Positions 1 to 7,970 of a stretch of DNA of 64,000 nucleotides are shown piece after piece. Both the position numbers and the translations under genes were made by a program. The notes under the pieces were generated by a model, which did no database searches, was not told the DNA's origin, and saw only the letters and a program-made list of their open reading frames with translations. Each line of letters starts with the position of its first letter. Position 1 is the first letter of the stretch. Source of the DNA: SIG607 sp045605385 (lineage in GTDB: Bacteria; Bacillota; Clostridia; Oscillospirales; Acutalibacteraceae); the NCBI GenBank assembly GCA_045605385.1, contig JAZUPW010000012.1, positions 256,052-320,051 on the forward strand. Reading direction: 5' to 3'.

Positions 1-42
1 AGAAATGATGAAATGTTCTACACAAAGAAGGAAATTCTTTGA
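1..42 (+). CDS. Possible 3' end of an upstream gene (partial)
   Basis: Frame 1 is open from the window edge to a TGA at 40-42 and reads RNDEMFYTKKEIL. The gene for DAHP synthase starts 20 bases later with its own ribosome binding site, so an upstream operon partner would fit. Frame 2 is also open to a TAA at 47-49, so the choice of frame is uncertain and no family can be named. Confidence 0.25.
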   Translation, partial: RNDEMFYTKKEIL

Positions 43-62
43 CAAATAAAGGGTGAAAAATT

Positions 63-1091
63 ATGAGTATGGATTTTAAGGGAAAACTTCCTATACCACA
101 GGAAGTTAAGTTGCAGTATCCCGCAACAGAAGCAGCATTAAAAGTTAAAAAAGAAAGAGAAATTGAATTAAAAAAAATATTTACAAATAAATCGGATAAA
201 TTTTTGGTTATAATAGGACCGTGTTCTGCCGACTATCCGGATAGTGTTTTAGAATATATTGAGCGTCTAAAAAAGGTAGAAGAAAAGGTTTCTGACAAAC
301 TGTTTATTGTTCCAAGAATTTACACTAATAAGCCTAGAACTACAGGCGCTGGCTACAAGGGGATGTTACATCAGCCCGATCCCGACAAAACTCCTGATAT
401 GCTTTCGGGAATTGTTGCTATAAGACAGTTGCACATACGCGCACTTAACGATTACGGTTTTTCTTGCGCAGATGAAATGCTTTATCCCGATAATCACAGG
501 TATCTTTCTGATATTATCGGTTACGTTGCGGTGGGGGCCCGTTCTGTTGAAAATCAACAACACAGGCTTACTGCAAGCGGTATAGATGACCCGGTAGGAA
601 TGAAAAACCCAACTAGCGGTGATTTATCTGTAATGATGAACTCAATTGTTGCTGCAAGAAGCGGCCACACATTCATTTATCGCGGTTGGGAAGTGCACAG
701 TTCGGGTAATCCGCTTGCACACGCTATTTTACGCGGTTATAATGACATAAGCGGTCGCGCTGTGTCAAACTATCATTATGAAAATCTTGCTCAACTTTAT
801 GATTTGTACGCTAAATATAATTTGGAGAATCCATCTGTAATTATTGATACAAACCATGCTAATTCATCTAAAATGTACCTTGAACAGCCAAGAATCGCTA
901 AAGACGTTATTTACAGTATGTCACATAACGAAAATATAGGAAAAATGGTAAAAGGTCTTATGATAGAAAGTTATCTTGAAGACGGTTGCCAAACGGTTGG
1001 TGAACACACTTACGGTAAGTCAATTACTGATCCTTGCCTTGGCTGGGAAAAAACAGAAAAATTGCTTTATAAAATTGCTGATTCTTTATAA
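63..1091 (+). CDS. aroF: 3-deoxy-7-phosphoheptulonate (DAHP) synthase, AroFGH type
   Basis: Condenses phosphoenolpyruvate and erythrose 4-phosphate in the cytosol, the first step of the shikimate pathway. The 342-residue length is close to the roughly 350 residues of E. coli AroF/G/H. The type I alpha signatures are visible: GPCSADYP near residue 52, PRIYTNKPRTT near 84, GARSVENQQHR near 159, GMKNPTSGD near 180 and IDTNHANSSK near 264. GGGTGA at 51-56 precedes the ATG at 63; a second ATG two codons in is possible. A metallophosphatase gene follows 12 bases downstream, probably on the same transcript. Feedback specificity (Tyr, Phe or Trp) cannot be read from the sequence. Confidence 0.93.
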   Translation: MSMDFKGKLPIPQEVKLQYPATEAALKVKKEREIELKKIFTNKSDKFLVIIGPCSADYPDSVLEYIERLKKVEEKVSDKLFIVPRIYTNKPRTTGAGYKGMLHQPDPDKTPDMLSGIVAIRQLHIRALNDYGFSCADEMLYPDNHRYLSDIIGYVAVGARSVENQQHRLTASGIDDPVGMKNPTSGDLSVMMNSIVAARSGHTFIYRGWEVHSSGNPLAHAILRGYNDISGRAVSNYHYENLAQLYDLYAKYNLENPSVIIDTNHANSSKMYLEQPRIAKDVIYSMSHNENIGKMVKGLMIESYLEDGCQTVGEHTYGKSITDPCLGWEKTEKLLYKIADSL

Positions 1092-1103
1092 GGGGAGATT
1101 TAT

Positions 1104-1652
1104 ATGAAAATACTTATAGCATCTGATATTCACGGTTCTTCATACTACTGCGGTGAACTAGTAAGTGCGATTGAAAGAGAAAATCCAGATAGAATTATTT
1201 TGCTTGGTGATATACTTTACCACGGACCAAGAAACGATCTGCCAAAGGAATATGACCCTAAAAAAGTAATTGATATGTTAAACGGTTACAGCGAAAAAAT
1301 TTTAAGTGTCCGTGGTAATTGTGACAGCGAAGTAGACCAGATGGTACTTGATTTCCCATGTCTTTCTGACTATTCGGTGTTATTAGAAGGAAATAAAACA
1401 ATTTTCATTACACATGGCCATATTTTTAATAGCGATAATATGCCCAAAATTAAGGCAGGGGACGTTTTATTGCATGGACACACACATGTTACCGCATGCG
1501 AAAAGTTATGCAACGGTGTGTATTATATTAATCCCGGTTCTGTTTCTATTCCAAAGAACGACACACAAAGAGGATACTTATTATTGGAAAACGGAATGTT
1601 TACGTTTAAAAATTTGGCAGGGGATACTATCAATACTTTTTCGCTTAACTAA
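1104..1652 (+). CDS. yfcE: YfcE-type metallophosphodiesterase
   Basis: A cytosolic calcineurin-like phosphoesterase of the YfcE/MJ0936 group, which hydrolyses small phosphodiesters in vitro; the natural substrate is unknown. At 182 residues it matches the family length (E. coli YfcE is 184). The metal-binding motifs are in order: DIH at residues 8-10, GD near 36, GNCD near 72, a THGH segment near 103 and GHTH near 124. AGGGGAG directly upstream is the ribosome binding site. It follows aroF by 12 bases and is probably cotranscribed, although no functional link to aromatic synthesis is known. Confidence 0.88.
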   Translation: MKILIASDIHGSSYYCGELVSAIERENPDRIILLGDILYHGPRNDLPKEYDPKKVIDMLNGYSEKILSVRGNCDSEVDQMVLDFPCLSDYSVLLEGNKTIFITHGHIFNSDNMPKIKAGDVLLHGHTHVTACEKLCNGVYYINPGSVSIPKNDTQRGYLLLENGMFTFKNLAGDTINTFSLN

Positions 1653-1655
1653 ACA

Positions 1656-1684
1656 TTGACAATTACATTATTATTTGTTAAAAT
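1656..1684 (+). promoter_or_regulatory. Sigma-A promoter for the 107-residue protein
   Basis: TTGACA at 1656-1661 and TAAAAT at 1679-1684 are separated by 17 bases, about 30 bases upstream of the next start codon. Confidence 0.7.
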
Positions 1685-1715
1685 TTAGATATAAAGTTTT
1701 AAAGGAGTAATAAAG

Positions 1716-2039
1716 ATGTTTGAAATTAGTTACGATGAAGAATTATTTAATGATTTTACCCAAAATATGTATTTATACAAGGGTAGTCAGTATGTCTTTA
1801 CTTTTGATAACCGTTTTTTGGTTTATTATTATAAAAGATGTGATAAATACGTTTATATTGCTTTAGATTTAAAAACAGGTTTTGGTTCTGAATTTACAAC
1901 AACACAGTTTAAATACAAAAAGAGTGAATACGATACGTTAATTCCAAAAATTCTTAACGCTATTAAATACACAGGCGAGTTAAAGTATTTATCTTCATCT
2001 TTATTGCAGGTTAAAAAAACCGAAGAAGTCGCAGAATAA
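1716..2039 (+). CDS. Small protein of unknown function
   Basis: A 107-residue soluble protein that I do not recognise. It is rich in Tyr and Phe (about 17 Tyr), with alternating hydrophobic stretches such as YVFTFDNRFLVYYY that suggest a beta-sheet domain, followed by a helical stretch near residues 68-95. There is no signal peptide, membrane helix or metal motif. It has its own promoter (1656-1684), an AAAGGAG ribosome binding site and a strong terminator, so it is a monocistronic gene. Translated size and codon use match the neighbours. Confidence 0.75.
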   Translation: MFEISYDEELFNDFTQNMYLYKGSQYVFTFDNRFLVYYYKRCDKYVYIALDLKTGFGSEFTTTQFKYKKSEYDTLIPKILNAIKYTGELKYLSSSLLQVKKTEEVAE

Positions 2040-2045
2040 TACCAT

Positions 2046-2079
2046 GGTGCACGGATTTTCACGTGCACCTTATTTTTTT
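2046..2079 (+). terminator. Rho-independent terminator
   Basis: An 8-bp stem GGTGCACG (2046-2053) pairs with CGTGCACC (2062-2069) across an 8-base loop, followed by a T-rich tract to 2079. Confidence 0.9.
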
Positions 2080-2120
2080 GCCTTAAGTAAAAAGAGAAGT
2101 GCCTGAAAAACTATATTACG

Positions 2121-2150
2121 AATTATACAAAATCAATGTTTTGTATAATT
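2121..2150. repeat. 30-bp inverted repeat matching the recombinase promoter palindrome
   Basis: AATTATACAAAA (2121-2132) and TTTTGTATAATT (2139-2150) are perfect 12-bp inverted arms around TCAATG. The same two 12-mers, in the opposite arrangement around their centre, form the core of the palindrome at 2686-2718 in front of the tyrosine recombinase gene. No T-tract follows, so it is not a terminator. It is a candidate recombinase or regulator binding site. Confidence 0.75.
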
Positions 2151-2671
2151 AGGGTGAGTGCTTAATACTGAAATAAGGTGATTTTTGCCGTATTTACTAT
2201 TTTTACGCTATTTACACACTAAGTACGGTTAAATACTAATAATTGTAATTAATCTGTAATCTTTGCGAATAAATTAATTTAGAATAATATTTTCATTCAA
2301 TGTTTTCTAAAATAATTGTTTTGTCAAAAGTCTACTTTAATAATTTTTTTCTTTTAATACCTACTATCGTTTTTGAAAAACTGATTAAAGCCTAATTAAT
2401 ACAATAATTCTGTTTTTTTGCTTCAATGGAAATTTTTTTGATGATATGTGTATTGATTAGAAAAATCTGGTTAAAGTTAATTTATTATATTTAATAAGTT
2501 ATGTATTTAAAATCATTTTGCAAAAAATAAATTAACACTTTTAAGGTTTACAGGCTTTTGTTAAATTTATGCTGCAAATTTTCTCTTAAAGAAGTTGCTA
2601 TTAATTATTTGTATTAAGCGCTCTTTTTACGGTTTTTCTTGATTTTTAATATTCGCCTGTCTATTTAGGCA
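2151..2671. other. AT-rich non-coding segment between the two matching palindromes
   Basis: About 520 bases of very AT-rich sequence without a credible open reading frame in any frame. It lies between the inverted repeat at 2121-2150 and the palindromic promoter at 2672-2718. One short dyad (CCGTA near 2189 with TACGG near 2224) is visible; I see no other gene, RNA or terminator. Confidence 0.6.
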
Positions 2672-2718
2672 TTGACAAATTAATTAAAGTTTTGTATAAT
2701 TCAATTATACAAAACTTT
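2672..2718 (+). promoter_or_regulatory. Consensus promoter inside a 33-bp palindrome, ahead of the tyrosine recombinase
   Basis: TTGACA (2672-2677) and TATAAT (2695-2700) are 17 bases apart, a perfect sigma-A promoter. The -10 box lies inside a perfect 16-bp inverted repeat: AAAGTTTTGTATAATT (2686-2701), one base, then its complement (2703-2718). The palindrome covers the -10 and the start point, as expected for an operator. It can also be parsed as 13-7-13, the layout of a tyrosine-recombinase core site. Confidence 0.85.
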
Positions 2719-2733
2719 TTTAGAGGTAATTTT

Positions 2734-3720
2734 ATGAAATATGAAATTATAATGAATACACCACCGTTATTGCGTGACTTTTTAACCTACAGCGAAACAA
2801 TTAAAGGAAAATCTTCTGCATCAATTGAAGAATACTATTTTGATTTAACAACATTTTTCCGATATTTAAAGTTATCGAGAGGTCTTTCTTTGCCGACACT
2901 CCCCTTTTCTGAAATAGATATAATGGATGTTGATATTGAATTACTTAAATCTGTAACTTTGCAGGATCTACACGCATTTTTGGTATATTGCAAATCAGAA
3001 CGCGGCAATAGCAGTACCACAAGAGCGCGTAAAAGTTCAACCTTGCGCATATTTTTTAAGTATTTATCTTCACATTTAGGACTTTTGAAAGATAATCCTG
3101 CGCAATTATTAGACACCCCCGCTATTCGCAAATCACTGCCTAAACACCTTACTTTGGAAGAAAGTATTGATTTACTAAACTGCATTGACGGTCCAAACAG
3201 AGAGCGCGATTATTGCATATTAACACTTTTCCTTAACTGCGGTATGCGTCTTTCAGAACTGTGCAATATCAATCTTACCGATATCAGGGCCGATAACTCA
3301 CTACGGCTTCTTGGTAAAGGCAATAAAGAAAGAATTGTTTATTTAAATGACGCTTGTATTGCTGCTCTTAATTCTTATCTTGCGGTGCGTCCTAAAGACG
3401 GCATACCTCCCTCTTATTCTAACGCATTGTTTATTAGCAGAAATAAACGAAGAATCAGTAACAAAACAGTTCAGCATCTTGTAAAAACTTATTTGGATAA
3501 AGCAGGACTTTCAGGACAAGGATTTTCAACACATAAGCTAAGGCATACTGCAGCAACGCTTATGTATCAACAAGGTGGCGTTGACATACGTATTCTTAAA
3601 GAAATACTAGGTCACGCTAACCTTGGCACTACTCAAATATATACACACGTTGCCGACAGACAGGTTGAAGAAGCAATAAAATCAAACCCACTTGCTAATA
3701 TAAAACAACAGAAAAAATAA
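2734..3720 (+). CDS. Tyrosine recombinase, Xer-like, catalytically complete
   Basis: A 328-residue site-specific recombinase with an N-terminal SAM-like core-binding domain (about 10-125) and a C-terminal catalytic domain. All six catalytic positions can be seen: R172 in GMRLSEL, K195/K198 in GKGNKER, H267 and R270 in THKLRH, H294 in GHAN and Y303 in QIYTHV. The ATG at 2734 follows AGAGG; an upstream in-frame ATG at 2692 lies inside the -10 box and cannot be the start. The gene has its own promoter and terminator and no phage genes beside it. It could be the working Xer of this chromosome, because the spoIIM-linked XerD nearby has lost catalytic residues. An integrase of a lost element is the alternative. 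Confidence 0.9.
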   Translation: MKYEIIMNTPPLLRDFLTYSETIKGKSSASIEEYYFDLTTFFRYLKLSRGLSLPTLPFSEIDIMDVDIELLKSVTLQDLHAFLVYCKSERGNSSTTRARKSSTLRIFFKYLSSHLGLLKDNPAQLLDTPAIRKSLPKHLTLEESIDLLNCIDGPNRERDYCILTLFLNCGMRLSELCNINLTDIRADNSLRLLGKGNKERIVYLNDACIAALNSYLAVRPKDGIPPSYSNALFISRNKRRISNKTVQHLVKTYLDKAGLSGQGFSTHKLRHTAATLMYQQGGVDIRILKEILGHANLGTTQIYTHVADRQVEEAIKSNPLANIKQQKK

Positions 3721-3723
3721 TTA

Positions 3724-3753
3724 AAAAGGTTATGCGCAGGCATAACCTTTTTT
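3724..3753. terminator. Bidirectional terminator between the recombinase and spoIVA
   Basis: AGGTTATGC (3727-3735) pairs with GCATAACCT (3740-3748) around a 4-base loop. There is a T-tract on the plus side and an A-tract on the other, so it can serve both convergent genes. Confidence 0.88.
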
Positions 3754-3756
3754 CTT

Positions 3757-5235
3757 TTAAAGAATTATACAAATTAAACCGTTGCAGCCTTCGTTTATAA
3801 CCTTTTCCAAAGTTTCTTGCAAGCGCATTCGTGCGTCAGACGGCATTCGGCTTAGTTTAGTATGTAAACCTTCGTTAACTAATTCGTGTAAAGATTTACC
3901 AAAAATGTTTGAATCCCAGATTTTAACAGGATCTTCTTCAAATTCACTTAACAAGTACATAATTAAATCTTCGCTTTGTTTTTCAGAACCGACAATTGGA
4001 CTTACTTCCGTTGTAATATTAGCTTTCATCATGTGAATAGAAGGCGCCGACGCTCTTAGTCTCACTCCGTACCTTCCGCCCTGTTTCATAATTTCCGGTT
4101 CTTCAAGGCTTAATTCTTCGATTGACGGCATAACAATACCGTAACCTGTTGCTTCAACTTCATCCAAAGCATTTTTAAATCGCATATATTCATTTTTAAT
4201 TTTAGAAAGCGAAACTATATTTTCCATAAGTTCGCAATCACTGCCAATGTTTAAATTAGTTAATTCATCTATAACCTTATAAAATAGTTCTCTTGGTATT
4301 TCAAGTTCTAATTTTGCCGAACCGTTACCGAAATTAATATTTGCAACTTTACTTAGTTTTAAATACTCACTTGAATTACTAATGCTGTTAAGTTCATAAA
4401 TATCTCTGATAACCTTAATTGTATCAGCCGCATTTTTCAGAGTATTGGTAATGTCAAGCCGTAACCAATGATCAATTGGTAAAGTATTTATCCAATTTGG
4501 ATAACTTACTGATATTTCCTTAATCGGAAATTCATATAAAATTTCAGATAAAATTTTCAAAATGTCTTTTTCTTCTAAATCAAGGCAATTCAACGGAATA
4601 ATCGGAACATTGTATTTTTCTTTTAAACTATCTGCCAATGATAACACTTCCTGTGAATCAGGAAACATACAATTAAGCAATACTGCAAAAGGTTTATTAA
4701 TCTCTTTAAGTTCTTTAATTACCCTTTCTTCGGCTTCTTCATATTCATCACGCGGAATATCGCTTATGCTGCCGTCGGTTGTAATTACAAGGCCAATGCT
4801 TGAATGTTCGGTAATTACTTTTTTTGTACCTATTTCGGCCGCCATATTAAACGGAACAGATTCTTTGAACCAGGGCGTCATAACCATTCTTGGTTGGTCG
4901 TTTTCGATGTATCCTAGCGCACTGGGCACGATATAACCAACACAGTCTATTAAACGTAAACTAAAATTTGCGGCATTATCTAAACTAATATTAACGGCAT
5001 TTTCGGGAATAAATTTAGGCTCTGTTGTCATAATCGTTCTGCCAGAAGCCGATTGAGGTAGCTCATCAATAGCTCTTTCGCGACTGAAGTCATCCCTGAT
5101 ATTGGGCACAACCAGTGTATTCATAAATTGTTTTATAAAAGTAGATTTTCCACTTCTTACAGGTCCCACTACACCAATATAAATATCTCCGTTAGTTCTT
5201 TGCGCAATATCATTATAAATGCTTGTATTTGCCAT
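3757..5235 (-). CDS. spoIVA: Stage IV sporulation protein A (spore coat morphogenetic ATPase)
   Basis: SpoIVA polymerises with ATP hydrolysis on the forespore outer membrane and forms the base of the spore coat. The N-terminal ATPase domain has Walker A GPVRSGKST near residue 24, and the C-terminus ends in the hydrophobic GLICIIL typical of the family. Starting at the ATG preceded by GGAGGAATTTAT gives 492 residues, the same length as the B. subtilis protein; a 31-residue in-frame extension upstream lacks a ribosome binding site. A GTCATATT at 5273-5280 (minus) resembles a sigma-E -35 element, but I see no convincing -10. It converges with the recombinase gene. Confidence 0.96.
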   Translation of the reverse strand: MANTSIYNDIAQRTNGDIYIGVVGPVRSGKSTFIKQFMNTLVVPNIRDDFSRERAIDELPQSASGRTIMTTEPKFIPENAVNISLDNAANFSLRLIDCVGYIVPSALGYIENDQPRMVMTPWFKESVPFNMAAEIGTKKVITEHSSIGLVITTDGSISDIPRDEYEEAEERVIKELKEINKPFAVLLNCMFPDSQEVLSLADSLKEKYNVPIIPLNCLDLEEKDILKILSEILYEFPIKEISVSYPNWINTLPIDHWLRLDITNTLKNAADTIKVIRDIYELNSISNSSEYLKLSKVANINFGNGSAKLELEIPRELFYKVIDELTNLNIGSDCELMENIVSLSKIKNEYMRFKNALDEVEATGYGIVMPSIEELSLEEPEIMKQGGRYGVRLRASAPSIHMMKANITTEVSPIVGSEKQSEDLIMYLLSEFEEDPVKIWDSNIFGKSLHELVNEGLHTKLSRMPSDARMRLQETLEKVINEGCNGLICIIL

Positions 5236-5343
5236 ATAAATTCCTCCACTCGATATTTCTCTTTTGTAAAGGAATATGACTAAACGCGCGTGTTTATTAC
5301 TTAAAATAAAAAAATAGTCACAAAACACTTAAATGTTTAATGA

Positions 5344-6237
5344 CTATTTTGCAAGCGGATGAAATTTTTTATAAGAAACAGTATATTTATTTTTAACAAG
5401 TTGTGCATATATTGAGGTGGTCGAAATATCAGAATGACCGAGCATTTGTTGGATATCTTTTAAATCGGCGCCGTTTTCAAGCAAATGAGTAGCAAAGGAA
5501 TGTCTAAAGGTAACAGGAGTTATCTCTTTAGTAATATTCGCTTTATGCGCATAGGATTTAACAATTTTCCAAAATCCCTGTCTGCTTAAAGGTTGTCCCG
5601 ACATATTGGTAAACAATATGTCATCTTCGGAATTAAACATAACAGCCGGTCTTACGTTATTAATGTAATATGCAAGAGATTTTAATGCATCAGAATATAT
5701 AGGAATAATTCTCTCATGCTTTTCTGTGTGCAAATTTAATATACCGACAGCAAGATTAACATCACTGACATTAAGTTCGATTAGTTCAGAAACCTTAATA
5801 CCCGTAGCATACATAAGTTCAAGCATAGCCTTATCTCTTAAAGATTTGTAATCATTTCCGTTTGGCTGAGAGAGTAACAACATAACTTCTTTTTGTGTTA
5901 AGACTTCCGGAAGATGTTTATCGTTATTAACAACTTTAATACTAATAACGGGATTATCTTCAATTATGCCTTTTTTCTGTAAAAAACCATAGTAGCATCT
6001 TAAACTTGCAAGAACACGCATTAACGTGTTGTCGGAAGCACGTGAAGTTTTAAGATATGTTATATAACTAACAATTTCATTTTTATCTAAATGTATAACA
6101 GAAGAAATACCGGCATTACTGAAATAACATACAAATTTATTGATATCGCGCATATATGACTGATATGTATTATCAGAACATTTTTTAGTATTAATCAAAT
6201 ACTGCGCAAAATCAGACACATATGACAAAGATATCAC
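5344..6237 (-). CDS. xerD: XerD-like tyrosine recombinase with an altered active site
   Basis: A 297-residue protein that aligns along its full length with XerD, the recombinase that resolves chromosome dimers at dif. It sits directly downstream of spoIIM, with a 4-base overlap, as in Bacillus. Two of six catalytic positions differ. The first Arg is Lys (K148 in ATGIKVSEL, where XerD has LRVSEL). The His of the HxxR motif is Val (V242 in PVTFRH, where XerD has PHxLRH). K173, R245, H268 and Y277 remain. Reading frame and flanking sequence are intact, so this is substitution and not decay. It may bind dif and be cut-defective, or rely on another recombinase. Confidence 0.88.
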   Translation of the reverse strand: MISLSYVSDFAQYLINTKKCSDNTYQSYMRDINKFVCYFSNAGISSVIHLDKNEIVSYITYLKTSRASDNTLMRVLASLRCYYGFLQKKGIIEDNPVISIKVVNNDKHLPEVLTQKEVMLLLSQPNGNDYKSLRDKAMLELMYATGIKVSELIELNVSDVNLAVGILNLHTEKHERIIPIYSDALKSLAYYINNVRPAVMFNSEDDILFTNMSGQPLSRQGFWKIVKSYAHKANITKEITPVTFRHSFATHLLENGADLKDIQQMLGHSDISTTSIYAQLVKNKYTVSYKKFHPLAK

Positions 6238-6860
6238 CCCAAAGTAAAATAATTTATAAAAGCACGCGAAGATAACACGTTAATCATTGATGCAATAACC
6301 AACAGTAACGTAAGAATTAGAAATAAAACTACAAACCTTTTGCGAAAATTTTTTTCAAAACAATTAGAACCGCCAAAAAGCATACTTCCCAAATTGTAAG
6401 ATAATTTTATACATTCAGAACATCCGGTAAATAAAACTAAAATTGAAATTAAAGTTCCCGGAATAAACATAAGCAAGTTATAAACTATTCCCTGAAAGCC
6501 AAAGTTGGCATAAATATGGCATAACAAAAGTGAAGTAAAAATGCCTTTAACAAACACAATTGCAGGAATGAAAGCAATTCCTATAACAGATGTTCCAAAT
6601 AAATATGAAGCAAACAAAAAAGAAAAATAAACTACGAAAGTAAAAATTAAATTCAAAGAAAACTTATTGTGCGTAGAATTGCTATAAAAAAAATCAAATA
6701 GAATACTACTAAGTTTTTCAAAATGACCGTTACGGTAAAACAAGCATCCGCAAATCAGGGAAACAAGAAATAACGCAAAAAAAGAAAACAAAGACGGATT
6801 AGTTCTTAATTCGGCGAAGAACTTAAATTTACTTAAATTTAATACAGTTGTACGTTTCAT
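6234..6860 (-). CDS. spoIIM: Stage II sporulation protein M
   Basis: Integral membrane component of the SpoIID-IIM-IIP machine that drives septal peptidoglycan dissolution and engulfment in the mother cell. The 208-residue protein has about five hydrophobic helices (near residues 23-40, 63-95, 100-120, 130-150 and 175-195), the usual SpoIIM length and topology. The ATG at 6860 follows AAGGAAG; a TTG seven codons upstream is less likely. It overlaps xerD by 4 bases, the conserved spoIIM-xerD pairing. Confidence 0.88.
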   Translation of the reverse strand: MKRTTVLNLSKFKFFAELRTNPSLFSFFALFLVSLICGCLFYRNGHFEKLSSILFDFFYSNSTHNKFSLNLIFTFVVYFSFLFASYLFGTSVIGIAFIPAIVFVKGIFTSLLLCHIYANFGFQGIVYNLLMFIPGTLISILVLFTGCSECIKLSYNLGSMLFGGSNCFEKNFRKRFVVLFLILTLLLVIASMINVLSSRAFINYFTLG

Positions 6861-6881
6861 AAACAAAACTTCCTTTCTCAA

Positions 6882-7096
6882 AACATAATATGAAGAAAAA
6901 GGACAAGATATGATTATTAATTATCAAAGATATTATGTAACCTGAACTGTAAAACAAAATTATCGCCATAAGATGGTAATATATAATATACAACATAAAA
7001 ATAATTATGTCAACCTAAATTTTTAATTTTAAAAATATTATGTTTACTTATTATGTTAACTAAACAACATATAGTTACCCAAGCTTATGTTAACCA
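6882..7096. repeat. Cluster of ATTATGTTAAC-like motifs between spoIIM and the SDR gene
   Basis: At least five plus-strand copies are visible: TATTATGTAACCT (6931-6943), AATTATGTCAACCT (7003-7016), TATTATGTTTACT (7036-7048), TATTATGTTAACT (7049-7061, in tandem with the previous copy) and CTTATGTTAACCA (7084-7096). Inverted copies lie at 6882-6890, 6991-6998 and 7063-7070. The motif resembles the XerD arm of dif sites (E. coli TTATGTTAAAT, B. subtilis TTATGTAAACT). At 6988-7015 two arms face each other across 6 bases, the dif layout. A regulator operator array is the alternative. Confidence 0.55.
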
Positions 7097-7183
7097 CAAA
7101 ATGTATTGCAAAAAAACTATTTTAATTTTAAAAAATATATGTTATAATGTTTTAAAATAAAATAATTAACGAAAGTGATGCTT

Positions 7184-7918
7184 ATGACTAAAACGGTTTT
7201 AATAACAGGCGCTTCAGGTGGAATAGGAACAGCGCTTACGGTAAAATTTGCTACAAACGGTTGGAACGTGGTTGCCCATTACAATAATTCTTACGATTCT
7301 GCAAAATTACTAAAAGACTCGTTAGTATCAAATGGTTTTTCGGTTGCCACCTGCCCTGCCGATCTTACTAAAAGAAACGAGGCTTTTGCTTTAGTAGATA
7401 CAGCAATTAATAAGTTTGGTAGAATTGATGCGCTTATAAATAATGCAGGAATTTCACAACAAAAATTATTTACCGATATTAGTGAAGAAGATTGGGACAC
7501 AATGATTAATACCAATTTAAAAAGCGCTTTTCTGTGTACTCAGGCTGTATTACCCACTATGATTAGCGAGAAATCGGGAAAAATAGTTAATATTTCCTCA
7601 ATGTGGGGTGTTTGCGGCGCTTCTTGTGAAGTTCATTATTCTGCATCAAAAGCTGGAATGATTGGCCTAACAAAGGCTCTTGCAAAAGAAGTTGCTCCAA
7701 GTGGTATTAATGTTAACTGCATTGCCCCCGGACTTATTGAAACTTCAATGAACGATTGCTATTCAGTTGAAGACCTTGCTGCTTTTGTTGAAGACATACC
7801 GCTTGGTAGAATGGGCAATCCATCTGAAGTGGCAGAACTTGCATATTTTTTATGTAGCGAAAATGCTGATTATTTAACCGGACAGGTCATTTCGCAAGAC
7901 GGCGGAGTTAACATTTAA
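7184..7918 (+). CDS. Short-chain dehydrogenase/reductase, FabG-like
   Basis: A classical SDR of about 244 residues using NAD(P). The cofactor-binding TGASGGIG is at residues 7-14, NNAG near 87, the catalytic Ser in ISSMWG near 137 and YSASK near 153; IAPGLIET and a C-terminal LTGQVISQDGG are typical of FabG-like oxidoreductases. The best start is the ATG at 7184, 6 bases after AAAGTG. A TATAAT at 7143-7148 is a likely -10. It stands alone and is not in a fatty-acid operon, so the substrate is unknown. Confidence 0.88.
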   Translation: MTKTVLITGASGGIGTALTVKFATNGWNVVAHYNNSYDSAKLLKDSLVSNGFSVATCPADLTKRNEAFALVDTAINKFGRIDALINNAGISQQKLFTDISEEDWDTMINTNLKSAFLCTQAVLPTMISEKSGKIVNISSMWGVCGASCEVHYSASKAGMIGLTKALAKEVAPSGINVNCIAPGLIETSMNDCYSVEDLAAFVEDIPLGRMGNPSEVAELAYFLCSENADYLTGQVISQDGGVNI

Positions 7919-7927
7919 TTGATAAAA

Positions 7928-7970
7928 CAAACCTGTTATACCTTAAATTTGAGGTACAACAGGTTGTTTT
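7928..7970. terminator. Bidirectional terminator between the SDR gene and mutS2
   Basis: AACCTGTT (7930-7937) pairs with AACAGGTT (7958-7965), and an inner TACC/GGTA pairing extends the stem. T-rich sequence follows on the plus side and A-rich sequence precedes, so both convergent genes can use it. Confidence 0.85.

Noticed and set aside
2692..2733. A 14-residue N-terminal extension of the tyrosine recombinase
   Set aside because: The upstream ATG at 2692 overlaps the promoter -10 box; the ATG at 2734 has a ribosome binding site.
2734..3720. Prophage or integrative element integrase
   Set aside because: No phage, conjugation or att-flanked cargo genes are seen on either side; neighbours are conserved sporulation and core genes. 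A lost element cannot be excluded.
5236..5328. A 31-residue N-terminal extension of SpoIVA
   Set aside because: Without it the protein is 492 residues, the family length, and GGAGG lies directly ahead of the shorter start.
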